Assembly (NCBI GenBank): GCA_036961445.1
Contig: JBALVO010000082.1
Span: forward strand, 1 to 16,161
DNA: 16,161 nt
Direction of reading: 5' to 3'
From: JBALVO01 sp036961445
GTDB taxonomy: Bacteria; Pseudomonadota; Gammaproteobacteria; Pseudomonadales; Halieaceae
The position numbers were made by a program, and so were the translations under genes. The notes under the pieces were generated by a model. It was not told the origin of the DNA. It ran no database searches and saw only the letters and a program-made list of their open reading frames with translations. Positions 1 through 6,753 of this stretch are shown piece by piece. How positions within the stretch are numbered: the first letter of the stretch is position 1; each line of letters opens with the position of its first letter.

Positions 1-54
1 ATTTAGGTTCTAGTGCCGCAAGGCGTGAGAGTTCGAGTCTCTCCTTCCGCACCA
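1..54 (+). tRNA. tRNA-Leu (anticodon UAG), 3' part only
   Basis: The window opens inside the anticodon stem. The anticodon loop TTTAGGT is at 2-8 with anticodon TAG at 4-6, and the 3' strand of the anticodon stem is at 9-13. A long class II variable arm follows at about 14-26. The T-arm has GAGAG (27-31) pairing with CTCTC (39-43) around the loop TTCGAGT. The 3' acceptor strand is at 44-50, discriminator A at 51, and an encoded CCA at 52-54. The long variable arm and the UAG anticodon identify leucine. The 5' half lies upstream of the window. A tRNA-Leu just ahead of tig also occurs in Pseudomonas-type genomes. Confidence 0.93.
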
Positions 55-109
55 ATATTAGGGCTGCATTTACCACAGGACCCCAGGTCCAGTAGATGCC
101 GCCAACAAC

Positions 110-128
110 CGAGTGCTAAAAGCGCTCG
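110..128 (+). other. Short hairpin in the tRNA-tig spacer
   Basis: Positions 110-117 (CGAGTGCT) pair with 121-128 (AGCGCTCG) around an AAA loop, giving an 8-bp stem with one G-U pair. No T-run follows, so it is not a standard intrinsic terminator. It ends 27 nt before the tig start codon. It could be a 3'-end or processing structure for the tRNA transcript, or a leader structure for tig. A smaller 5-bp inverted repeat (GGACC/GGTCC) lies at 78-90. No convincing promoter was found in 55-155. Confidence 0.4.
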
Positions 129-155
129 ACAGCTATCAGATTGTGAGGAAATACC

Positions 156-1478
156 ATGCAGGTTTCTATTGAAACGACTTCAGGCCTGGAGCGTCGTCTG
201 ACCGTGGGCGTGCCCGCTGAACGGGTCGACATTGAAGTAAATACACGTCTGCAAAAAGCAGCCAAGAACGTCAAGATACCTGGCTTTCGCCCGGGTAAGG
301 TGCCGATGAAAGTGATGCTCCAGCGCTTTGGTGCCGGTGTACGCCAGGAAGTATTGGGCGAGGTTATGAGTCAGTCTTTCCAGGAGGCGGTGGTGCAGGA
401 GAAGCTGCGCCCCGCAGGTCAGCCGAGCATAGAGCCTCGCAATCTGGAAGCCGGCAAAGATTTGGAGTATGTCGCCACGTTTGAAGTGTTTCCCGATGTA
501 GATGTGGTGGAGATGACGGACTTTGCTGTCACCAAACCTGTTGCCGAAGTTAAAGACGAGGACGTTGACAACATCATTGATGTTTTCCGCAAGCAACAGG
601 GTAATTGGGAGGCAGTGGAGCGCGAGGCTGTCGATGGCGATAAGGTCAATCTCGATTACGCCGGCACCAAAGACGGTGAAGCCTTCGATGGTGGCAGCGC
701 TCAAGGTAGTGATCTGGAGCTGGGTTCTGGCCGTATGATTCCAGGATTTGAGGACGGTATTGCGGGAATGAAGGCAGGCGAAGAAAAGACCCTGCAGCTT
801 AGCTTTCCTGATGATTATCACAGCGAGGAACTCAAGGGCGCTGCGGTTGAATTTGTAATCACGCTCAACAGTGTGCTGGAGCTTATGCCGGCAGAACTCA
901 ATGAAGAATTGTTTGCTAAATATGGTGTAGAGGAAGGTGGCGAGGAGCAGTTCCGTAAGGAAGTTGCTGAGAATATGTCCCGTGAACTCAAGAACGCGGT
1001 GCAGACCAAGCTGAAGCAGCAGGTGATGGATGCGGTCGTCGATGCTCATCAGTCCCTGGAAGTGCCCAAGTCATTGGTGGATCAGGAAATTGGTGTGATG
1101 CGCAAGCAAATGTTCCAGCAGTTTGGCGGAGCGGGTGGCCAGGACCTGGATCTGGATTCTTTATTACCCGCAGAAATGTTCTCTGAAAACGCCGAGCGCC
1201 GCGTAAAACTTGGCCTGGTAATGTCAGAGTTCATCAGCAAGCACTCTCTGCGTGCTGATGCGGAGAAAGTCCGTGCGGCAATTGAGGAGCTTGCGTCTAC
1301 TTACCAGGATCCGGAAGAGGTTGTTAATTACTATTACTCTAACCAGGAACAGCTTTCTCAGGTAGAGTCGAAAGTATTGGAAGACCAGGTGGTTGAAAAA
1401 CTGCTGGAGAGCGCCAATATAACAGAGAACGAGTGCAGCTATCAGGATGCTATCAGCCAGGAGCAGGCAGAAGCCTGA
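156..1478 (+). CDS. tig: Trigger factor, ribosome-associated chaperone and peptidyl-prolyl isomerase
   Basis: Trigger factor sits at the ribosome exit tunnel, shields nascent chains and catalyses prolyl isomerisation in the cytosol. The 440-residue product is close to the usual length of about 430. The ribosome-docking signature G43-F44-R45 followed by PGK is present in the N-terminal domain. An FKBP-type isomerase domain covers roughly residues 159-243, starting near VDGDKV and containing GSGRMIPGFEDGI. A helical C-terminal chaperone domain follows. The ATG at 156 has a good Shine-Dalgarno (TGAGGAA, 144-150) five bases upstream, and the N-terminus MQVSIE aligns with the family. The last ~20 residues are a polar, Glu/Gln-rich tail. 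It is first in the tig-clpP-clpX-lon order, which links folding to proteolysis. A long open frame on the opposite strand (180-1049) is a coding shadow. Confidence 0.98.
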   Translation: MQVSIETTSGLERRLTVGVPAERVDIEVNTRLQKAAKNVKIPGFRPGKVPMKVMLQRFGAGVRQEVLGEVMSQSFQEAVVQEKLRPAGQPSIEPRNLEAGKDLEYVATFEVFPDVDVVEMTDFAVTKPVAEVKDEDVDNIIDVFRKQQGNWEAVEREAVDGDKVNLDYAGTKDGEAFDGGSAQGSDLELGSGRMIPGFEDGIAGMKAGEEKTLQLSFPDDYHSEELKGAAVEFVITLNSVLELMPAELNEELFAKYGVEEGGEEQFRKEVAENMSRELKNAVQTKLKQQVMDAVVDAHQSLEVPKSLVDQEIGVMRKQMFQQFGGAGGQDLDLDSLLPAEMFSENAERRVKLGLVMSEFISKHSLRADAEKVRAAIEELASTYQDPEEVVNYYYSNQEQLSQVESKVLEDQVVEKLLESANITENECSYQDAISQEQAEA

Positions 1479-1547
1479 CAGCGCCTCCCGGGCGGTGCGT
1501 AGGCATTGCCCTCACTTTAGATATTCTATACACAGGGACGCTACGCC

Positions 1548-2189
1548 ATGCCATTTCAGTTCGACGGGCAGAATAAAAATACAATAAACAACCTGGGGCT
1601 GGTACCCATGGTGGTAGAGCAAACCTCCAGGGGGGAGCGCTCTTACGACATCTACTCGCGATTACTCAAGGAGCGAGTTATTTTCGCAGTTGGGCCAGTA
1701 GAAGACTACATGGCCAATCTGATTGTCGCGCAGCTACTGTTTCTCGAATCAGAAAATCCGGACAAGGATATTCACCTGTACATCAATTCACCGGGTGGTT
1801 CGGTTACCGCAGGACTGTCGATTTATGACACCATGCAGTTCATCAAACCTGATGTCAGCACCATGTGCATAGGCCAGGCGGCCTCTATGGGCGCATTTTT
1901 GCTCAGCGGCGGTGCTAAAGGCAAGCGCTACTGCCTGCCCAATGCCCGTACTATGATCCACCAGCCCAGCGGCGGTGCCCAGGGACAGGCGACAGACATT
2001 GACATCCAGGCCAAGGAGATCCTGATCATCCGCGAGCGCCTGAACCGCCTGATGGCGGAGCACACTGGCCAGAGCCTTGAAGTGATCGAGCGCGATACTG
2101 AGCGCGATCGTTTCATGGATGCCGAGCAAAGCAAGGAATATGGCCTGATAGACGAGGTTGTAGATAGTCGCAGCTCCGCCAAGGAGTAA
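1548..2189 (+). CDS. clpP: ATP-dependent Clp protease proteolytic subunit
   Basis: ClpP forms the double-heptameric serine protease chamber that degrades substrates unfolded by ClpX or ClpA. The 213-residue protein carries the complete catalytic triad: Ser113 in GQAASMGA, His138 in MIHQPSGG and Asp187 in ERDTERDRF. Each is two residues later than in E. coli ClpP because the N-terminal propeptide is slightly longer. By analogy the propeptide would be removed just before LVPMVVEQ (around residue 17). The ATG at 1548 follows an AGGGAC Shine-Dalgarno (1534-1539, spacing 8). An in-frame ATG at 1608 would start inside the conserved mature protein and is unlikely. clpX follows 110 nt downstream. I found no clear promoter in the 69-nt gap after tig, so co-transcription with tig is plausible. 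Confidence 0.98.
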   Translation: MPFQFDGQNKNTINNLGLVPMVVEQTSRGERSYDIYSRLLKERVIFAVGPVEDYMANLIVAQLLFLESENPDKDIHLYINSPGGSVTAGLSIYDTMQFIKPDVSTMCIGQAASMGAFLLSGGAKGKRYCLPNARTMIHQPSGGAQGQATDIDIQAKEILIIRERLNRLMAEHTGQSLEVIERDTERDRFMDAEQSKEYGLIDEVVDSRSSAKE

Positions 2190-2220
2190 GCTCTGTCATC
2201 CTCTTTTAGTCCCCATGGGA

Positions 2221-2249
2221 CTTGCAAACAACGCTAAAAAACATCATCT
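2221..2249 (+). promoter_or_regulatory. Weak sigma-32-like promoter candidate before clpX
   Basis: CTTGCAA at 2221-2227 and CATCATCT at 2242-2249 are separated by 14 nt. They resemble the heat-shock consensus CTTGAAA and CCCCATNT, but the -10 element lacks two of the four C residues. It lies in the 110-nt clpP-clpX spacer, which has no obvious terminator. This is a low-confidence inference from pattern alone. Confidence 0.22.
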
Positions 2250-2299
2250 TAGGGGCATCGGGTGATGAAGCTATCATATATAGGATCTAAGGCGGGTTA

Positions 2300-3589
2300 A
2301 TGAGCGACGAAACCACTAAATCTGGCGATGACAGCGGCAAGCTGCTGTACTGCTCCTTCTGTGGCAAGAGCCAGCATGAAGTACGCAAGCTTATCGCCGG
2401 TCCATCGGTGTTTATTTGCGATGAGTGTGTAGACCTGTGCAACGATATTATTCGTGAGGAAGTGCAGGAAAGTACCAATGGGGCCAAGCAGGATCACCTG
2501 CCAGTACCCCAGGAAATCAATGCCATTCTCGACGAATATGTCATCGGTCAAAAGCGCGCCAAAAAAGTGCTGGCGGTTGCCGTTTACAACCATTACAAGC
2601 GGCTGCGCCATAGCGAGAATCGCGAAGGGGTAGAGCTGGGCAAGAGCAATATCCTGCTGGTTGGTCCCACCGGCAGTGGCAAGACGCTGTTGGCTGAGAC
2701 ACTGGCGCGGCTGTTGGATGTGCCTTTTACTATCGCCGATGCCACGACCTTGACCGAGGCTGGTTATGTCGGTGAGGATGTGGAAAACATCATCCAGAAG
2801 TTGCTGCAAAAATGCGACTACGATGTAGAGAAGGCCCAGGTGGGCATTGTTTACATCGATGAGATAGACAAAATTTCCCGCAAGTCGGACAACCCGTCTA
2901 TAACTCGAGATGTCTCCGGAGAGGGCGTGCAGCAGGCCCTGCTCAAGCTTATTGAAGGCACCGTAGCCTCTGTGCCTCCTCAAGGCGGACGCAAGCACCC
3001 TCAGCAGGAATTTCTGCAGGTAGATACGTCTAATATCCTGTTCATCTGTGGAGGCGCGTTCGCTGGGCTGGAAAAGGTCATCCGCGACCGCTCTGAAAAA
3101 GGCGGCATAGGGTTTGGTGCCGAGGTCAAAAGCAAAGATGAGAGCCGTAATATTGGTGAATTATTGTTTGACCTGGAGCCTGAAGACCTGGTCAAGTACG
3201 GCTTGATTCCTGAATTTGTGGGACGTCTGCCAGTTATCGCCACATTGGAAGAGCTGGATGTGGATGCGCTGGTGCAGATTCTTACAGAACCCAAGAACGC
3301 ACTCACCAAGCAGTACAGCAGGTTGTTTGAAATGGAGGGGGTCGAAGTGGACTTTCGCGAGGACGGACTGCGGGCTATTGCTGAGAAAGGCATGGAGCGT
3401 AAAACCGGTGCCCGAGGTCTGCGTTCGATCCTTGAAGGTGTATTGCTGGACTCCATGTACAATATCCCCTCGCGAGATGATGTCATTAAGGTTGTCATTG
3501 ACGAGTCAGTTATTCGTGGCGACTCCGAGCCGCTGCTCGTTTACCAGAACAGCGAACCGGCTGCTCGCGCGGCATCGACCGACGAGTAG
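2300..3589 (+). CDS. clpX: ATP-dependent Clp protease ATP-binding subunit ClpX
   Basis: ClpX is the hexameric AAA+ unfoldase that recognises degradation tags and feeds proteins to ClpP. The 429-residue product (E. coli 424) has a zinc-binding domain with Cys18, Cys21, Cys40 and Cys43. Walker A is GPTGSGKT (122-129) and Walker B ends at Asp187-Glu188. The pore loop is GYVG (155-158), the RKH loop is visible in GGRKHPQQ, the ClpP-docking loop is Ile270-Gly271-Phe272, and a sensor-2 motif GARGLRS lies near the C-terminus. All functional elements are intact. The ATG at 2300 has a Shine-Dalgarno AAGGCGG (2289-2295). It follows clpP and precedes lon, so its partner protease is encoded immediately upstream. 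Confidence 0.98.
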   Translation: MSDETTKSGDDSGKLLYCSFCGKSQHEVRKLIAGPSVFICDECVDLCNDIIREEVQESTNGAKQDHLPVPQEINAILDEYVIGQKRAKKVLAVAVYNHYKRLRHSENREGVELGKSNILLVGPTGSGKTLLAETLARLLDVPFTIADATTLTEAGYVGEDVENIIQKLLQKCDYDVEKAQVGIVYIDEIDKISRKSDNPSITRDVSGEGVQQALLKLIEGTVASVPPQGGRKHPQQEFLQVDTSNILFICGGAFAGLEKVIRDRSEKGGIGFGAEVKSKDESRNIGELLFDLEPEDLVKYGLIPEFVGRLPVIATLEELDVDALVQILTEPKNALTKQYSRLFEMEGVEVDFREDGLRAIAEKGMERKTGARGLRSILEGVLLDSMYNIPSRDDVIKVVIDESVIRGDSEPLLVYQNSEPAARAASTDE

Positions 3590-3595
3590 TTATCT

Positions 3596-3615
3596 CGCCC
3601 GGCCCTGGCCGGGCG
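3596..3615 (+). other. G+C-rich hairpin after clpX, without a U-tract
   Basis: CGCCCGGCC (3596-3604) is an exact inverted repeat of GGCCGGGCG (3607-3615), separated by two bases. In RNA it would form about 8 bp with a 4-nt loop. It starts six bases after the clpX stop codon. The sequence that follows is A-rich rather than T-rich, so it does not match an intrinsic terminator. It may protect the clpPX mRNA 3' end or cause pausing. Confidence 0.45.
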
Positions 3616-3658
3616 ACAATAAAACACGGCGGGGCTGGCCGCTGATGAGCGTTAAGCG

Positions 3659-3686
3659 CTTGTATTTCGGGAAAAAGGCCCCACCT
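3659..3686 (+). promoter_or_regulatory. Putative sigma-32 (heat-shock) promoter of lon
   Basis: CTTGTAT at 3659-3665 resembles the sigma-32 -35 element (CTTGAAA). CCCCACCT at 3679-3686 resembles the -10 element (CCCCATNT), with a 13-nt spacer that fits the family. Transcription would begin about 35 nt before the lon start. lon is a known sigma-32 gene in E. coli, and this pair is the best promoter match in the 140-nt clpX-lon gap. No good sigma-70 pair was seen there. The assignment is by eye. Confidence 0.55.
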
Positions 3687-3729
3687 ACAGGTATTACTAC
3701 GTTAATTCCTGCATAACCCGGAGATTGTT

Positions 3730-6141
3730 ATGGGTTCTTCCTCTGTTATTGAACTCCCTCTTTTACCACTGCGCGATGTTGTGGTGTATCCGCATATGGT
3801 GTTGCCGCTGTTTGTGGGCAGAGAGAAGTCTATCGAGGCCCTGGAAGACGCCATGGCCAATGATAAGCAGGTTCTGCTTATCGCCCAGCGCCATGCCGCT
3901 GATGACAACCCCGGTGCTGACGATATGTACCAGGTCGGCACGGTCTCCAATATTCTGCAATTGTTAAAGCTCCCGGACGGCACGATCAAAGTGCTGGTAG
4001 AGGGTGGTTATCGTGCTGCGGTGGACAGTGTGGATGACGACGGCGCCTTCGCAGTGGCCGGTGTGCGTGAGATTGTCAGTGACGATATTCCCGAAGACGA
4101 AGTAGAAGGCCTGCTGCGCTCCACTGTCACCCAATTTGAAAAGTATGTAAACCTGAGCAAGAAAGTTCCCGCCGAGGTCCTGACTTCGCTTAATGGTATC
4201 GATGAGCCAGGGCGGCTGGCCGATACCATCGCCGCGCATATGAGTGTGGATCTGGAAGAAAAGCAGCGTATTTTGGAGATGTCCGGAATTCGCCATCGCC
4301 TGGAACACTTGATGGGCTTGATGGAGGCTGAGATCGACCTGTTTCAGGTGGAAAAGCGTATCCGTGGTCGGGTCAAGAAGCAGATGGAGAAGAGTCAGCG
4401 TGAGTACTATCTGAACGAGCAGATGAAGGCTATTCAGAGAGAACTTGGTGACATGGACGAGGCGCCCAATGAGTTGGACGAGTTACAGTCTCGAATAGAC
4501 GAAGCCAAGATGCCCGAGGAAGCGAGAGACAAGGCATTGTCCGAGCTGGGCAAACTGAAAATGATGTCGCCAATGTCGGCGGAAGCGTCCGTTGTGCGTA
4601 GTTATATCGACTGGATGGTGAGCGTTCCCTGGACCAAGCGCAGCAAGGTCAAGCATGACCTGCGGCGCGCCTCAACCATACTGGATGAGGATCATTACGG
4701 GCTTGAAGAGGTTAAAGACCGCATACTGGAGTACCTGGCAGTGCAAAAGCGGGTGCGCAAAGTAAAAGGGCCGGTACTGTGTCTGGTGGGGCCACCCGGT
4801 GTGGGCAAGACCTCCCTTGGAGAGTCCGTCGCCCGTGCCACTAATCGCAAATTTGTGCGTATGGCTCTTGGTGGCGTCCGTGATGAAGCAGAAATTCGCG
4901 GACATAGACGTACGTATATCGGATCTATGCCAGGGAAATTGCTGCAAAAAATGTCCAAGGCCGGCGTGAAGAACCCGTTGTTTCTGCTCGATGAAATTGA
5001 CAAAATGGGTATGGATCATCGCGGTGATCCCGCCTCAGCGATGCTGGAAGTGCTGGATCCAGAGCAGAATCACGCGTTCAATGATCACTACCTGGAAGTG
5101 GACTACGATCTGTCAGACGTCATGTTTGTCTGTACATCCAATACCATGAATATCCCCGGTCCCTTACTGGACCGCATGGAAGTCATTCGTATCCCTGGCT
5201 ATACCGAGGACGAAAAGCTCAATATCGCGGAGCGCTATCTGATTCCCAAACAGATCAAGCTCAATGGCTTGAAGAAAGACGAGCTGTCCATCGCCCAGGA
5301 CCTGGTTCTGGATGTCATTCGTTATTACACACGTGAAGCCGGGGTGCGCTCACTGGAGCGGGAAATCGCCAAGGTCTGTCGCAAAATGGTGAAAGCATTT
5401 GCCCTGGGTGAGAGTGATTCAGGCATTGTCGCCACGGCGAAAATGCTGCCCGATTTGCTTGGTGTGCGCAAATTCAACTATGGAATTGCCGAGGAGGAGA
5501 ACCAGATAGGACAGGTAACGGGGCTCGCCTGGACGTCGGTGGGCGGCGAATTGCTTACTATCGAGGCCGTCGCTGTACCGGGTAAAGGTCGTCATGTGAA
5601 GACAGGTTCCCTGGGCGATGTGATGCAGGAGTCCATTCAGGCGGCGACCACGGTAGTCAGAAGTCGCTCGCAAATGTTAGGTATTCCCGCTACTTACCAC
5701 GAAAAACACGATGTTCACATTCATGTTCCAGAGGGCGCAACTCCCAAGGACGGTCCCAGTGCCGGTGTGGCTATGTGTACTGCACTGGTCTCGGTACTGA
5801 CCGGCATCCCGGTGCTTGCCGAAGTGGCCATGACCGGAGAGATCACCTTGCGTGGAGAGGTGCTTCCTATCGGCGGACTCAAGGAAAAATTATTGGCCGC
5901 GCGCAGAGGTGGGATCAAGACGGTTATCATTCCCAAAGAGAATGAGCGCGACCTGAAAGAAGTACCTGACAACATTAAGGAGCACCTCAATATTCGGCCG
6001 GTAAAATGGATCGATGAAGTGCTGGCGATCGCATTGGAACGCATGCCGGAACCTCTCAGTGACGAAGAGTTTCTTGCCGACACCTTGGCAGCGGCTGCGG
6101 ATAACGAAAAGGACGAAAAAAATCGTATAAATACGCACTAA
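3730..6141 (+). CDS. lon: ATP-dependent protease Lon
   Basis: Lon is a cytosolic homohexameric AAA+ serine protease that removes misfolded proteins and specific regulators. The 803-residue product is somewhat longer than E. coli Lon (784). An N-terminal substrate-binding domain begins at LPLLPLRDVVVYPHM. A coiled helical region follows, then Walker A GPPGVGKT (354-361) and Walker B with Asp421-Glu422. The C-terminal protease domain holds the Ser677-Lys720 dyad, in the contexts KDGPSAGVAM and GGLKEKL. The extra length is partly a charged C-terminal tail after residue ~775. The ATG at 3730 has GGAG at 3720-3723. It probably has its own heat-shock promoter (3659-3686), and hupB lies downstream as in related bacteria. 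Confidence 0.98.
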   Translation: MGSSSVIELPLLPLRDVVVYPHMVLPLFVGREKSIEALEDAMANDKQVLLIAQRHAADDNPGADDMYQVGTVSNILQLLKLPDGTIKVLVEGGYRAAVDSVDDDGAFAVAGVREIVSDDIPEDEVEGLLRSTVTQFEKYVNLSKKVPAEVLTSLNGIDEPGRLADTIAAHMSVDLEEKQRILEMSGIRHRLEHLMGLMEAEIDLFQVEKRIRGRVKKQMEKSQREYYLNEQMKAIQRELGDMDEAPNELDELQSRIDEAKMPEEARDKALSELGKLKMMSPMSAEASVVRSYIDWMVSVPWTKRSKVKHDLRRASTILDEDHYGLEEVKDRILEYLAVQKRVRKVKGPVLCLVGPPGVGKTSLGESVARATNRKFVRMALGGVRDEAEIRGHRRTYIGSMPGKLLQKMSKAGVKNPLFLLDEIDKMGMDHRGDPASAMLEVLDPEQNHAFNDHYLEVDYDLSDVMFVCTSNTMNIPGPLLDRMEVIRIPGYTEDEKLNIAERYLIPKQIKLNGLKKDELSIAQDLVLDVIRYYTREAGVRSLEREIAKVCRKMVKAFALGESDSGIVATAKMLPDLLGVRKFNYGIAEEENQIGQVTGLAWTSVGGELLTIEAVAVPGKGRHVKTGSLGDVMQESIQAATTVVRSRSQMLGIPATYHEKHDVHIHVPEGATPKDGPSAGVAMCTALVSVLTGIPVLAEVAMTGEITLRGEVLPIGGLKEKLLAARRGGIKTVIIPKENERDLKEVPDNIKEHLNIRPVKWIDEVLAIALERMPEPLSDEEFLADTLAAAADNEKDEKNRINTH

Positions 6142-6175
6142 GAGCACGTTCTTTATTGACCGGGATTCGTGCTCT
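6141..6175 (+). other. Inverted repeat overlapping the lon stop codon
   Basis: AGAGCACG (6141-6148) and CGTGCTCT (6168-6175) are perfect 8-bp arms around a 19-nt loop. The first arm begins at the last base of the lon TAA. No T-run follows, so it is at best a weak or factor-dependent terminator or an mRNA 3'-end structure. The rest of the 204-nt lon-hupB spacer holds only the hupB promoter candidate. Confidence 0.35.
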
Positions 6176-6301
6176 GGTATAAAGTCTTGCGTCGGGTTGT
6201 GCAGGTGTTTGCTGGTTTATAACTAAAAACCGTCACCGGGCATGTTCACGAAGAGATTGGGGGATTTAGCGGGTTAATGGCTGAGCTCCAGGTTACCTCA
6301 G

Positions 6302-6329
6302 GTGACAAATTCTAGTATTAAAATATAAC
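6302..6329 (+). promoter_or_regulatory. Candidate sigma-70 promoter of hupB
   Basis: GTGACA (6302-6307) and TATAAC (6324-6329) are separated by 16 nt in a locally A+T-rich stretch just before hupB. Transcription from it would start around 6336, leaving a leader of only ~10 nt that cuts into the Shine-Dalgarno. Either the true -10 lies slightly upstream (for example TAGTAT at 6313-6318) or another promoter is used. The promoter location is only approximate. Confidence 0.3.
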
Positions 6330-6345
6330 TTCCAAGGGGATAAGT

Positions 6346-6621
6346 GTGAATAAAACAGAATTGATTGATGCAATTGCAACGGCGGCGGATTTACCAAAAG
6401 CTTCTGCCGGTCGCGCTCTGGATGCAGTGATTGAAAGTGTAACTGGAGCATTGGCCAAGGGTGACCAGGTTGCACTTGTGGGCTTTGGCACATTCTCGGT
6501 TAAGCACCGCAGTGCTCGCAGTGGCCGCAACCCACAAACTGGTGCGACCATTCAAATCGCAGAATCTAACGTGCCAAGCTTCAAAGCAGGTAAGGCATTG
6601 AAAGATTCAGTTAATAGCTGA
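6346..6621 (+). CDS. hupB: DNA-binding protein HU-beta
   Basis: HU is a small dimeric nucleoid protein that binds and bends DNA without strong sequence preference. The 91-residue product has the full family signature: GFGTF at 46-50, then R-S-A-R and GRNPQTG at 60-66, with the DNA-intercalating proline at residue 63. The N-terminus MNKTELIDAIA is typical of HU-beta. The start is GTG at 6346, supported by a strong Shine-Dalgarno AAGGGGA (6334-6340, spacing 5) and by the family N-terminus. Its position between lon and ppiD is the usual gammaproteobacterial order. A hairpin at 6630-6677 and an intrinsic terminator at 6702-6733 follow. Confidence 0.97.
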   Translation: MNKTELIDAIATAADLPKASAGRALDAVIESVTGALAKGDQVALVGFGTFSVKHRSARSGRNPQTGATIQIAESNVPSFKAGKALKDSVNS

Positions 6622-6629
6622 GCAAAGTA

Positions 6630-6677
6630 GGGTAAACCGCTATATAGCTGACCAGTATTAACTCATCTGGTTTACCC
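6630..6677 (+). other. Long-range inverted repeat downstream of hupB
   Basis: GGGTAAACC (6630-6638) is the exact reverse complement of GGTTTACCC (6669-6677), giving a 9-bp stem around 30 nt. The loop begins with a 10-bp palindrome GCTATATAGC (6639-6648). A competing pairing ACCAG (6651-6655) with CTGGT (6667-6671) would disrupt the outer stem. There is no T-run after it. It lies 8 nt after the hupB stop codon and upstream of the true terminator, so it could be a 3'-UTR stability or regulatory element. Confidence 0.45.
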
Positions 6678-6701
6678 AAGCGGTGACATCCTGACTCAGT
6701 T

Positions 6702-6733
6702 AAAAGGCGCACTCTCCCGTGCGCTTTTTTTTT
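6702..6733 (+). terminator. Intrinsic terminator after hupB
   Basis: GCGCAC (6707-6712) pairs with GTGCGC (6719-6724) around TCTCCC. The stem can be extended by upstream A residues pairing with the T-run. Nine T residues follow directly (6725-6733). This is a textbook Rho-independent terminator. It ends only 20 nt before the ppiD start codon. Confidence 0.9.
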
Positions 6734-6753
6734 AGTTTCAAAGAGTACTAAAC

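Noticed and set aside
180..1049. A 289-codon open frame on the minus strand inside tig
   Set aside because: It is fully antisense to a well-supported trigger factor gene and its translation shows no recognisable family features, so it is a coding shadow.
1500..1531. A promoter in the tig-clpP gap (TTGCCC with TATTCT or CTATAC)
   Set aside because: The spacing (10-14 nt) is too short for a sigma-70 promoter, and no sigma-32-like pair is present.
2297..2998. A 233-codon minus-strand open frame inside clpX
   Set aside because: It lies antisense to the conserved AAA+ domain of ClpX and resembles no known protein.
3216..3716. A 166-codon plus-strand frame overlapping the clpX 3' end and the lon promoter region
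   Set aside because: It is out of frame with clpX, has shadow-type Trp/Arg/Cys-rich composition, and would cover the lon promoter.
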